From contig NZ_CP077369.1 of the NCBI RefSeq assembly GCF_019048525.1, positions 434,001 to 498,000 on the forward strand: a stretch of 64,000 bases of DNA, in the 5' to 3' direction. The first letter of the stretch is position 1, and the number at the start of each line of letters is the position of its first letter. The position numbers and the translations under genes are program-made. This DNA is from Acinetobacter lwoffii (GTDB lineage: Bacteria; Pseudomonadota; Gammaproteobacteria; Pseudomonadales; Moraxellaceae). The notes under the pieces were generated by a model that made no database searches, was not told the origin of the DNA, and worked only from the letters and a program-made list of their open reading frames with translations. Below are positions 18,435-25,663 of the stretch, piece after piece.

Positions 18435-19385
18435 TTAAGCTTGTGTTACAGGAATACGTAACTCTTTGGGCAAACTAAAGGTAATGTTTTCTTCACGGCC
18501 TGCCAGCTCTTCAGGGGCGGTTGCACCCCAGTCTTGCAGACGCCGAATCACTTGTTTAATTAAAATTTCTGGTGCAGAGGCGCCTGCAGTTACACCAATC
18601 TTTGTGTTCGGTTGAAACCATGCTTGTTCCAACTCGTCTGCATTATCCACCAAATAGGCGCGTTTCCCCATACGCTCAGCCAACTCACGTAAACGGTTAG
18701 AGTTGGATGAATTTGGTGAACCCACCACCAACACCACATCACACTGATTGGCTAAGTCACGCACTGCGTCCTGACGGTTTTGAGTGGCATAGCAAATATC
18801 GTCCTTACGCGGCCCTTGAATATTCGGATATTTTTGGCGCAAGGCATCAATCACTTTGGCAGTATCATCAATCGACAAGGTGGTTTGTGTTACAAAAGCC
18901 ACTTTATCTGGATGCTGAACCGCAAGTGCAGCCACATCATCTTCATCTTCCACTAAATAAATGTCACCACCATTATTTTTATCATATTGCCCCATGGTGC
19001 CTTCAACTTCTGGGTGGCCCTCATGACCAATTAGAATCGCTTCTACTCCCTCACGGGCATATTTAGTCACTTCAATATGTACTTTAGTGACCAATGGACA
19101 GGTCGCATCAAAAACTTTTAAACCTCGGCGTTCGGCTTCCTGCTGCACAGCCTTAGACACCCCATGTGCACTAAAAATCACGATATTGTCATCCGGAACT
19201 TCATCTAGCTCATCGACAAAAATCGCACCGCGCTGACGCAAGTCATCGACCACAAATTTGTTATGCACCACTTCATGTCGCACATAAATCGGTGGGTTAA
19301 AGCATTCTAGGGCACGGTTCACGATCGCAATGGCACGATCTACACCAGCACAGAAACCACGTGGGTTGGCTAAAACAATTTCCAT
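18435..19385 (-). CDS. ispH: 4-hydroxy-3-methylbut-2-enyl diphosphate reductase IspH
   Basis: IspH is a 4Fe-4S enzyme that performs the last step of the MEP isoprenoid pathway, giving IPP and DMAPP. The 316-residue protein starts [15 protein letters not shown]. Three cluster Cys are visible: in GFCAG, in DATCPLV and in the DDICYAT segment, with the catalytic Glu-Glu-type region and TQTTLS following the family. The start at 19385 has GAGGATTCT upstream. Its position just upstream of the minor-pilin operon is a conserved neighbourhood in Pseudomonas and Acinetobacter. Confidence 0.96.
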   Translation of the reverse strand: MEIVLANPRGFCAGVDRAIAIVNRALECFNPPIYVRHEVVHNKFVVDDLRQRGAIFVDELDEVPDDNIVIFSAHGVSKAVQQEAERRGLKVFDATCPLVTKVHIEVTKYAREGVEAILIGHEGHPEVEGTMGQYDKNNGGDIYLVEDEDDVAALAVQHPDKVAFVTQTTLSIDDTAKVIDALRQKYPNIQGPRKDDICYATQNRQDAVRDLANQCDVVLVVGSPNSSNSNRLRELAERMGKRAYLVDNADELEQAWFQPNTKIGVTAGASAPEILIKQVIRRLQDWGATAPEELAGREENITFSLPKELRIPVTQA

Positions 19386-19519
19386 AGAATCCTCAATACT
19401 CACACCATTTTTAGCGGTTCAATTGAAATAAATGTAAAACAATCGACTGACAACTATTTAGTTTAAAGCCGCTCTACTCTAAAATAGAGAAGATATTTTA
19501 TCATATCAGGAAAAATATC

Positions 19520-20143
19520 ATGTCGGGTCTCTTGTTTGTCGTTTCTGCAGCGTCTGGAACAGGCAAAACATCCCTCGTTAAAGCCCTACTTGAGCGTGTC
19601 AACAACCTTCACGTTTCTGTGTCACATACCACACGCGGTCAACGACCTGGCGAACTCGATGGCGTGCACTATCATTTCTCCGATAAACAAGATTTTTTAA
19701 ATCTGGTCAATGAAGGTGGTTTTATTGAATACGCAGAAGTGTTCGGTAATTACTACGGCACTGCACAGGCAACTGTTAAAGAGCAATTGGCCAAAGGCCA
19801 TGATGTGCTGCTTGAAATTGACTGGCAAGGTGCACAGCAAGTCCGTCGTCTTTTTCCTGAATCAAAACAAATCTTTATTCTGCCACCAAGCCAGTTTGAC
19901 CTGCGTGAACGCCTGTCTAACCGCGGCACCGACACGGTGGATGTGATCGAACATCGTCTCAGCTGCGCGGTAGAAGATATGCAACAATATAGCAACTTTG
20001 ACTATATTATTATCAATGATGACTTTAATAAGGCGCTGCATGACCTGGAAGCGGTCATTATCGCTAACCGCTTGACCTTGTCGCAACAGGCCAACCGTCA
20101 TGAAAAACTGATTCAGCAGCTCATCACACCAACTGAACAGTGA
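19520..20143 (+). CDS. gmk: Guanylate kinase
   Basis: Gmk phosphorylates GMP/dGMP to GDP/dGDP with ATP. The 207-residue protein has the P-loop SAASGTGKTSL at residues 9-19, the GMP-binding block SHTTRGQRPGE near residue 36, and the EIDWQGAQQV motif near residue 99. It is divergent from ispH and followed 76 bp later by rpoZ, the standard gmk-rpoZ-spoT order. Confidence 0.97.
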   Translation: MSGLLFVVSAASGTGKTSLVKALLERVNNLHVSVSHTTRGQRPGELDGVHYHFSDKQDFLNLVNEGGFIEYAEVFGNYYGTAQATVKEQLAKGHDVLLEIDWQGAQQVRRLFPESKQIFILPPSQFDLRERLSNRGTDTVDVIEHRLSCAVEDMQQYSNFDYIIINDDFNKALHDLEAVIIANRLTLSQQANRHEKLIQQLITPTEQ

Positions 20144-20219
20144 TTAAAACTTGAGTCTATAGACAAAGCCTTTTATACTGTGCAGTCTGTTAAAATTTAT
20201 TATTCAAACGAGAATTCTT

Positions 20220-20501
20220 ATGGCACGCGTCACCGTTGAAGATTGTTTAGACCATGTAGACAACCGCTTTGAGCTTGTACTAGTGGCAAGCAAGCGCGCG
20301 CGTCAATTGGCACGTCAAGGTATTGAACCAACTGTAGAATGGGACAATGACAAACCGACTGTTGTTGCTTTACGTGAAATCGCTTCAGGTCATGTCTCAA
20401 AAGATATTTTGAAACAACGTGATCAAGACTATCAAACATCAAGTCTAGACCTTGCACTTTCTGCAAATAATCTAAACTTAGACGGTTTTTCTTTCCAATA
20501 A
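20220..20501 (+). CDS. rpoZ: RNA polymerase omega subunit
   Basis: A 93-residue subunit that aids assembly of the beta' subunit and forms part of a ppGpp-binding site. [23 protein letters not shown] at the N-terminus and the [13 protein letters not shown] block near residue 45 identify it. It lies between gmk and spoT; a strong terminator follows, so spoT has its own promoter or relies on read-through. Confidence 0.97.
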   Translation: MARVTVEDCLDHVDNRFELVLVASKRARQLARQGIEPTVEWDNDKPTVVALREIASGHVSKDILKQRDQDYQTSSLDLALSANNLNLDGFSFQ

Positions 20502-20514
20502 GAGATCGTCACTG

Positions 20515-20547
20515 AAAAAGCCTAGTTCTAAACTAGGCTTTTTTTGT
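20515..20547 (+). terminator. Intrinsic terminator of gmk-rpoZ
   Basis: The stem AAAAAGCCTAGTT/AACTAGGCTTTTT with a 3-nt loop and T-run begins 14 bp after the rpoZ stop. Confidence 0.9.
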
Positions 20548-20715
20548 TATGTGACTTTTATATTTATGCCAGAACGGTTATAACATAAGGGTTAGCTATC
20601 AAGTTTGTATTGGTTTTCTGCTCGCTAGCAGCCAAAAACCATCAAACCAGGAAATTCACATTTCTAAAGCGCTTTCACGTTTTATTTGTAAAAAATTCAG
20701 TTGAAAAGGTGTTTT

Positions 20716-22821
20716 ATGCCAGGCCCACAGGTCAGTCAAGCCAAGCAGCAGTTAGAGATCATTATCGATGCGTATTTAAGTGAAAGCGATGTCGAACGTG
20801 TGCTTGCGGCCTGTGATTATGCAGATATGGCGCATGATGGGATTGTGCGCAAAAGTGGTGAACCTTATATTCTGCATCCGATTGCAGTCAGCTGTATTCT
20901 GGCGCATATGCGTCTTGACCCTGAAACGCTGATGGCTGCCTTGCTGCATGATGTGATTGAAGACACCGACTTTAACAAAGATGATATTACTGAGACTTTT
21001 GGTTTTACTGTGGCCGAGCTGGTCGATGGCGTGACCAAACTGAGTCATTCTAGCGATAAAGAATATAATAAAGCCGCTTCATTCCGGAAAATTCTACAAG
21101 CGACTCTACAAGATCCACGTGTCATTATTGTGAAACTGGCCGACCGCTATCACAACATGACCACTTTGGATGCACTACGTCCGGACAAACGTGCGCGTAT
21201 TGCCCGCGAAACCTTTGAAATTTTTGTCCCAATGGCACGTATTGTCGGCATGAATGAAATGGCCGATAATCTGGAACATTTGTGCTATCAGAATCTTGAT
21301 CTGGATATGTACAATAACGTTCAGACCGCACTACAGGAAACCAAGCCGAAACGCTGTGAATATCAGGCCAAATGGGAAAAGAACTTGACTGAACTGCTGC
21401 AACAGCATGCCATTCAAGGCCGGATCAAAAAGAAAAACAACAATATTGAGCTACTGCGCCACTTCGTCAAAAATGATATCGACCTGCAAGAGCTGACGCA
21501 TAGCCATGCTTTTGAGATTATTTTACAGAGCATCGCGGACTGTGACCGACTGGCAGAAATTCTGACCCAAAGCTTTAAAATCCAGAGTTATGAAGATCAT
21601 ATCCGCCGTCCATTACCGGGAGGCAACCAGTCCTTGATGATGCGCTTGAAAGGCGAAGAGACGACCCTGTCGCTCACCATTCAAACCGAACTGATGCGTA
21701 AAGCCGCACGTTTTGGCGTTGTGCTCGGTGAAAGTGCCCCGCAGGCCTGCCGTTCTGCGATTCAGGCCTCGATGCAGAATCTGAATGTCCTGGTCGATGG
21801 TGAATGTGCCAAAACCACTTTTAGTGAATTGCTCGATTATCTACACCAAGAAAAAATCTGGGTCTATACCCCGCATGGTCATTTACATGAATTGCCGCAA
21901 GGCGCCACGGCCGTCGACTTTGCTTATGCAGCGAGTTTATTCCTGGGCAACCATGCGGTCGGTGCAAAAATTAACAATGAAACCAAACCCCTTTCAACGC
22001 CTCTAGTCAGTGGTCAGGTGGTCGAAATCATTACTGATGTCCTCGCCACCCCGAATCCGGATTGGCTCAGTTTCATCAATACCCAAAAAGCCCGTCGTGC
22101 TATTCAGAATATTCTGCGTGATCAAGATCCAGATGAGCAACGTCTGGTCGGACAACAGGCACTCAATCGTGCACTGAAACTGTTCCATCGTTCTATTCGT
22201 GATCTGACTGAAGCAGACTGGAAAAACCTCTTGGAATGGCGCCATGTTTCCAGCAAAGAACAGCTGTTTGAACAGATTGCAGTCGGTGATTTATTACCAC
22301 AACTGGTGGCCAACCATTTATTTGCCCAAGATCAGCATCAGAATATCGCCAGTTCAGACCGTCTGATTCAGGGAACAGAAGGTGTCGATGTCAAATATGC
22401 ACATTGCTGCAATCCTGTGCTGGGTGATCCGATTCAGGGTCATTTGACCCGTCGCGGTCTGATTGTGCATCGTGCGCGCTGTCATAACCTGCTGCATGAA
22501 CAGCATCAGCATCCAGAAAATATCATGTTATTGCAGTGGACCTCTGATGATCTGGAAGATATCAGCTTTACTGCCTATCTCAGCATTGACTTGGACATGA
22601 ATGACGAGCAGATTTCCGACCTGATTTACCAATGCCGTAAAGCGCATTCTGGGGTGGAAATGGTGCGTACTCAGGATGACAAAACCTACGTCAATATCGT
22701 GGTGCATAACCGTAAACAGATTGCACAGATTATCCGGGATTTACGCATGTATTTCGGTTTCCCGCGAATTATCCGTCTGGCTCAGCCCGTCGTTTTCAGT
22801 GAAGCCTCTAAAGCGAGTTAA
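20716..22821 (+). CDS. spoT: (p)ppGpp hydrolase SpoT with degenerate synthetase domain
   Basis: A 701-residue RelA/SpoT homologue. The HD hydrolase domain is intact, with the HD pair at His78-Asp79 and the following EDTD. The synthetase domain (about residues 230-340) has lost its signatures: the usual basic SIYxKM region reads RIKKKNNNIEL, the DxYAFRI block reads HSHAFEII, and NGYQSLHT reads GNQSLMMR. TGS (about 390-450), helical, zinc-finger-like (CCNPV) and ACT domains follow. The protein should only degrade (p)ppGpp, as reported for Acinetobacter SpoT. The ATG at 20716 with AAAAGGTGTTTT upstream is preferred to a TTG at 20701. Confidence 0.95.
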   Translation: MPGPQVSQAKQQLEIIIDAYLSESDVERVLAACDYADMAHDGIVRKSGEPYILHPIAVSCILAHMRLDPETLMAALLHDVIEDTDFNKDDITETFGFTVAELVDGVTKLSHSSDKEYNKAASFRKILQATLQDPRVIIVKLADRYHNMTTLDALRPDKRARIARETFEIFVPMARIVGMNEMADNLEHLCYQNLDLDMYNNVQTALQETKPKRCEYQAKWEKNLTELLQQHAIQGRIKKKNNNIELLRHFVKNDIDLQELTHSHAFEIILQSIADCDRLAEILTQSFKIQSYEDHIRRPLPGGNQSLMMRLKGEETTLSLTIQTELMRKAARFGVVLGESAPQACRSAIQASMQNLNVLVDGECAKTTFSELLDYLHQEKIWVYTPHGHLHELPQGATAVDFAYAASLFLGNHAVGAKINNETKPLSTPLVSGQVVEIITDVLATPNPDWLSFINTQKARRAIQNILRDQDPDEQRLVGQQALNRALKLFHRSIRDLTEADWKNLLEWRHVSSKEQLFEQIAVGDLLPQLVANHLFAQDQHQNIASSDRLIQGTEGVDVKYAHCCNPVLGDPIQGHLTRRGLIVHRARCHNLLHEQHQHPENIMLLQWTSDDLEDISFTAYLSIDLDMNDEQISDLIYQCRKAHSGVEMVRTQDDKTYVNIVVHNRKQIAQIIRDLRMYFGFPRIIRLAQPVVFSEASKAS

Positions 22822-22896
22822 TCATTTAAAACGATAGTGCTTTGATCGGCCGAATTGATCGAATATGATGTATGTCGATGATAAAAGGAGAAATTA

Positions 22897-23280
22897 ATGT
22901 CCCGCCAAGTAATCCATACTGAAAATGCCCCTGCTGCGATTGGCACTTATTCGCAAGCCATTTTAGTGGGTGATACCTTATATCTATCAGGTCAAATTGG
23001 CTTGGATCCTTATAGTATGGAACTGGTTGAAGGCATTGAAGCTCAAATTCGCCGGGTGTTTGATAACTTAAAAGCAGTCTGTGAAGCCGCTGGTGGTTCT
23101 TTGGCAGATATCGCCAAGCTGAATATTTTTCTGACCGATTTATCGCACTTCCAGCTGGTCAATCAGATTATGGGTGAGTATTTTGCCCAGCCTTATCCAG
23201 CACGTGCTGCTTTAGGTGTCGCCAGCCTGCCTAAAGATGCCTTGGTTGAAATGGATGGGATTATCATCATTAATCAATAA
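22897..23280 (+). CDS. ridA: RidA family reactive intermediate deaminase
   Basis: A 127-residue YjgF/RidA protein that hydrolyses reactive enamine/imine intermediates, such as 2-aminoacrylate from serine/threonine dehydratases, protecting PLP enzymes. AIGTYSQAI near residue 15, LYLSGQIG near residue 28, the conserved Arg in YPARAALGV (about 105) and the Glu in LVEMDGI near the C-terminus fit active RidA. AAAGGAG precedes the ATG. Its place directly after spoT is common in gammaproteobacteria. Confidence 0.95.
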   Translation: MSRQVIHTENAPAAIGTYSQAILVGDTLYLSGQIGLDPYSMELVEGIEAQIRRVFDNLKAVCEAAGGSLADIAKLNIFLTDLSHFQLVNQIMGEYFAQPYPARAALGVASLPKDALVEMDGIIIINQ

Positions 23281-23343
23281 GTTATAAAAATCACTCAATC
23301 ACCAGCCTTTAATATCTAACTCTAATTCACAAATCACTCTTGT

Positions 23344-23380
23344 GCGGAAATCTGAGCAGTACTTAGATTTCCGCTCAGAT
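23344..23380 (+). other. Overlapping alternative hairpins downstream of ridA
   Basis: Two stems share sequence and cannot form together: GCGGAAATCT/AGATTTCCGC (23344-23353 with 23365-23374) and ATCTGAGC/GCTCAGAT (23350-23357 with 23373-23380). A short T-run follows at 23386. It may act as an inefficient terminator for ridA. Confidence 0.5.
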
Positions 23381-23436
23381 GGTAATTTTTTATCTAAATC
23401 ATCAATCGTGATAAAAGCTATTTCAAATGATTTTTA

Positions 23437-23466
23437 TTGACAAACGATAACAATTATCAATAATAT
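23437..23466 (+). promoter_or_regulatory. Promoter of bfd with Fur-box-like operator
   Basis: TTGACA (23437-23442) and TAATAT (23461-23466) are spaced by 18 bp. Between them lies the dyad GATAA-CAA-TTATC (23446-23458), which resembles a Fur box core. Repressor bound there would block RNA polymerase, so bfd is probably iron-repressed, consistent with its role in releasing stored iron. Confidence 0.65.
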
Positions 23467-23500
23467 TACTTATCTTATTTAATCATTGTGGTTGTGTCCT

Positions 23501-23695
23501 ATGTACGTTTGTCTATGCCGTGGCATTACAGATCAAGACATTAAAGATGCTATTGCAAATGGCGCTGAAAGTTATCGTGATGTTCGCGATATGTTGGACT
23601 TGGGAACTTGCTGTGGCCGCTGTGCACCCGAAGCCCGTATGATCATCAGTGATGAAGTTTCACAAATTGCAGCACGGCTGGCCGTTGCAGCATAA
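23501..23695 (+). CDS. bfd: Bacterioferritin-associated ferredoxin Bfd
   Basis: A 64-residue [2Fe-2S] protein that docks on bacterioferritin and passes electrons to reduce stored Fe(III) for release. The cluster Cys pattern is CLC near residue 4 and CCGRCAPEA near residue 38, as in characterised Bfd. The ATG at 23501 is preferred over an upstream in-frame start at 23486 because MYVCLCRG is the family N-terminus. The bfr gene lies 1.45 kb downstream, beyond a TnpB element. Confidence 0.95.
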   Translation: MYVCLCRGITDQDIKDAIANGAESYRDVRDMLDLGTCCGRCAPEARMIISDEVSQIAARLAVAA

Positions 23696-23758
23696 ATTCA
23701 AAATATTTCTCCTTATAAGCATAATGAAAAAACAATGATCTTTGGTCATTACTCCTCC

Positions 23759-23784
23759 CCCGCCTTTGACTCTGGCGGGTTTTT
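23759..23784 (+). terminator. Intrinsic terminator of bfd
   Basis: CCCGCC-(9 nt)-GGCGGG is followed by five T, 63 bp after the bfd stop. Confidence 0.8.
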
Positions 23785-23829
23785 ATTGCCACTCATCTGA
23801 GTCTGGATCGATTCGATGTCGATTTTCAT

Positions 23830-23960
23830 TTGCTGTTCCTTGACATCCTCACCTCTCTAAATAGAGCTGATTCCTCCTGCGAGACGCTTATGCCCAAGCG
23901 CAAGTATGTTCTTAGCACTATTCAAGTCCCGATCCAGAACACTTGAACAGTTTTCACATT
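23830..23960 (-). ncRNA. Predicted omega (reRNA) guide RNA region at tnpB 3' end
   Basis: In IS200/IS605 elements the guide RNA overlaps the 3' end of tnpB and runs through the right end, with the guide starting in flanking DNA. Here that would cover the last coding part of tnpB, the CTCTA/TAGAG hairpin and GGTGAGGATGTCAA, with a guide reading into the bfd terminator side. Placement follows family rules; the ends are estimates. Confidence 0.4.
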
Positions 23961-25000
23961 CCCATACTCTTATTCGCAAATCTGCTCTACCTTTCGGACT
24001 GCTTGCAGTGACCTCACCACAGCACGAACACATTTGGGTTGTGAAACTTTCACTAACTTCTTCAAACCATACTCCTGCGTTCTCGCATTTATACTTGAGC
24101 ATGGTCTTGAATGCTGAAAATCCGGTATCCAGAACAGACTTCGCCATCTTGGTTTTCACCAGTTTTTTCGCACTCAGATCGCCTACAACAATTAGTGCAT
24201 TTTTCTTTATAAGCATCGTACTTGCTTTGTGCAAATGGTCTTTACGACAGTTTGCAATCTTGGCGTGTAATGCACGGACACGTTTTCTATTTTTAGCTCG
24301 TTGAGCAATCCCTAATTTCTGTTCATATTGACGGTAGAACTTGGGATTTGAAATTATCGTACCATCCGAACAAGTGGCTATATCCTTTAAGCCCAGATCA
24401 ATCCCAATCAAATTAGTCGCAGTCGATTTCTCAATTTTAGGGCTATTCACAACTAAGCAGACATACCAGCGGCCACGCGCATCCTCGACAAACGAACCAG
24501 TCTTGATACTGTAATTTGACAGTCCATAGCTATCCCATATTTTAAACTGATGCTTGCCATACTGGATATGGCCATCAGCATACTTGATTGCTACTTTCTT
24601 AAAGGGTATCCAACCTAGTGATCTTCTGGCTGATTTCTTATGACTGACCCGCCATTTTAGTTTGGTCTTCTTGAATTGCTTTCTGCGTATGACTAATTCT
24701 TCGGTAACAGCCTGAATGGTTTGACTATGTAACCCACAAAGCCTAGATGTACCTTTCGTATATTCAGCAATATCGTAAGCACTGAGAAATTCACCTTTTC
24801 TTTTAAGGTGTTTAAAGCTTAAATCATTGACATAATTCCAGACGAAATTCACTTCAGATGCTAATTGCTCTAATATCTTAGAATGTTTATCTTTAATGCG
24901 TAATTTAAGTGTTTTCATGCGATTATTTTATCAATGAAAATAACCAATAGAATATCCAAAGTTAAAAATGTTAATTTGAAACGACATTTCATGTCGTATG
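23840..25000 (-). mobile_element. IS200/IS605-family element carrying tnpB only, boundaries approximate
   Basis: The element holds an orfB/tnpB gene but no Y1 transposase tnpA, so it would need a TnpA supplied in trans. The right end is marked by a hairpin CTCTA-AA-TAGAG (23855-23866) overlapping the tnpB stop, then GGTGAGGATGTCAA on the minus strand, a form common at right ends of this group. On the other side a perfect 7-bp hairpin ACGACAT-TTC-ATGTCGT (24981-24997) is a good left-end candidate. Exact cleavage sites are not determined. The element separates bfd from bfr. Confidence 0.7.
23857..24918 (-). CDS. tnpB: RNA-guided endonuclease TnpB family protein (OrfB)
   Basis: A 353-residue OrfB_IS605 protein. 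An N-terminal helix-turn-helix/wedge part (1-160) is followed by a RuvC-like nuclease: Asp174 in IGIDLGLKD, the RuvC-II strand ALIVVGDLSA around 241-250, and Asp331 in DRDLNSAKNI. A zinc ribbon (CSCC at 297-300, CENC at 321-324) lies before the last motif. At the RuvC-II position where canonical TnpB has Glu before Asp/Asn-Leu, this protein has Gly246, so the nuclease is either altered or uses another acidic residue, for example in FEEVSES (285-291). TnpB proteins process and use a guide RNA from the element's right end. Confidence 0.9.
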   Translation of the reverse strand: MKTLKLRIKDKHSKILEQLASEVNFVWNYVNDLSFKHLKRKGEFLSAYDIAEYTKGTSRLCGLHSQTIQAVTEELVIRRKQFKKTKLKWRVSHKKSARRSLGWIPFKKVAIKYADGHIQYGKHQFKIWDSYGLSNYSIKTGSFVEDARGRWYVCLVVNSPKIEKSTATNLIGIDLGLKDIATCSDGTIISNPKFYRQYEQKLGIAQRAKNRKRVRALHAKIANCRKDHLHKASTMLIKKNALIVVGDLSAKKLVKTKMAKSVLDTGFSAFKTMLKYKCENAGVWFEEVSESFTTQMCSCCGEVTASSPKGRADLRIRVWECENCSSVLDRDLNSAKNILALGHKRLAGGISSI

Positions 25001-25149
25001 GCTTAGGTCACTCATTTATATCCCTGCCTTGAAAACGAGGTTTTACGTTTGATTTGATAAATTACTCGCCATTTGCCCCTGACTTGCTTTACTATCAGGA
25101 TTAGAGTGCTTTCTTAGAAAGATAAAACAGGTCCAAATGGAGTTATGCG

Positions 25150-25614
25150 ATGAAAGGCAATCGTGATGTGATTAATCAGCTCAATCAGGTGTTGTATCAC
25201 CACTTAACTGCCATTAACCAGTATTTCCTGCATTCGCGCATGTTTAATGACTGGGGCATTGAGAAACTGGGCTCGGCAGAATATAAAGAATCCATTGTTC
25301 AGATGAAACATGCCGATAAAATTATTGAACGTATTTTATTTTTGGAAGGTCTGCCGAATTTACAAAATCTGGGCAAACTGTATATCGGTCAGCATACTCA
25401 AGAAGTACTGCATTGTGATGTGCGTAAAGTCAAAGAAAATATTGAAGTCATCCAGAAAGCAGTCGCGCTGGCTGAAACCCAAATGGATTATGTAACACGT
25501 GATCTGGTTCAGGAAATTCTAGAGAAAGAAGAAAATTATCTAGACTGGACGACAACGCAGATTGATCTGATCGAAAGTATTGGTATCGAAAACTATATTC
25601 AAAGTCAGCTCTAA
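25150..25614 (+). CDS. bfr: Bacterioferritin, haem-binding subunit type lacking most ferroxidase ligands
   Basis: A 154-residue 24-mer-forming ferritin. Haem-ligating Met52 is kept (QMKHAD). Numbering matches E. coli Bfr without gaps in the core, and four of six ferroxidase ligands are replaced: Glu18 to His, Glu51 to Gln, Glu94 to Val, His130 to Tyr; His54 and Glu127 remain. It therefore resembles the haem-type partner of two-subunit bacterioferritins and should need a ferroxidase-competent subunit encoded elsewhere. The C-terminus DLIESIGIENYIQSQL is typical. Its functional partner bfd lies upstream across the TnpB element. Confidence 0.93.
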   Translation: MKGNRDVINQLNQVLYHHLTAINQYFLHSRMFNDWGIEKLGSAEYKESIVQMKHADKIIERILFLEGLPNLQNLGKLYIGQHTQEVLHCDVRKVKENIEVIQKAVALAETQMDYVTRDLVQEILEKEENYLDWTTTQIDLIESIGIENYIQSQL

Positions 25615-25632
25615 ACTTAAAGTTAAGCCAAG

Positions 25633-25659
25633 AAAAAGCCAGCATCTGCTGGCTTTTTT
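25633..25659. terminator. Bidirectional terminator between bfr and pglL
   Basis: AAAAAGCCAGCA/TGCTGGCTTTTTT with a short loop lies between the converging bfr and pglL genes. Confidence 0.88.
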
Positions 25660-25663
25660 GTAT

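Noticed and set aside
23749..23829. A 26-codon minus-strand ORF with AAGGAACAG upstream, beside the TnpB right end
   Set aside because: It runs through the bfd terminator hairpin, is very short, and its start falls in the likely guide/target flank of the element; nothing supports translation.
25031..25060. Short hairpin AAAAC-GAG-GTTTT upstream of bfr as a regulatory RNA
   Set aside because: A 5-bp A/T-rich stem is expected by chance in this composition.
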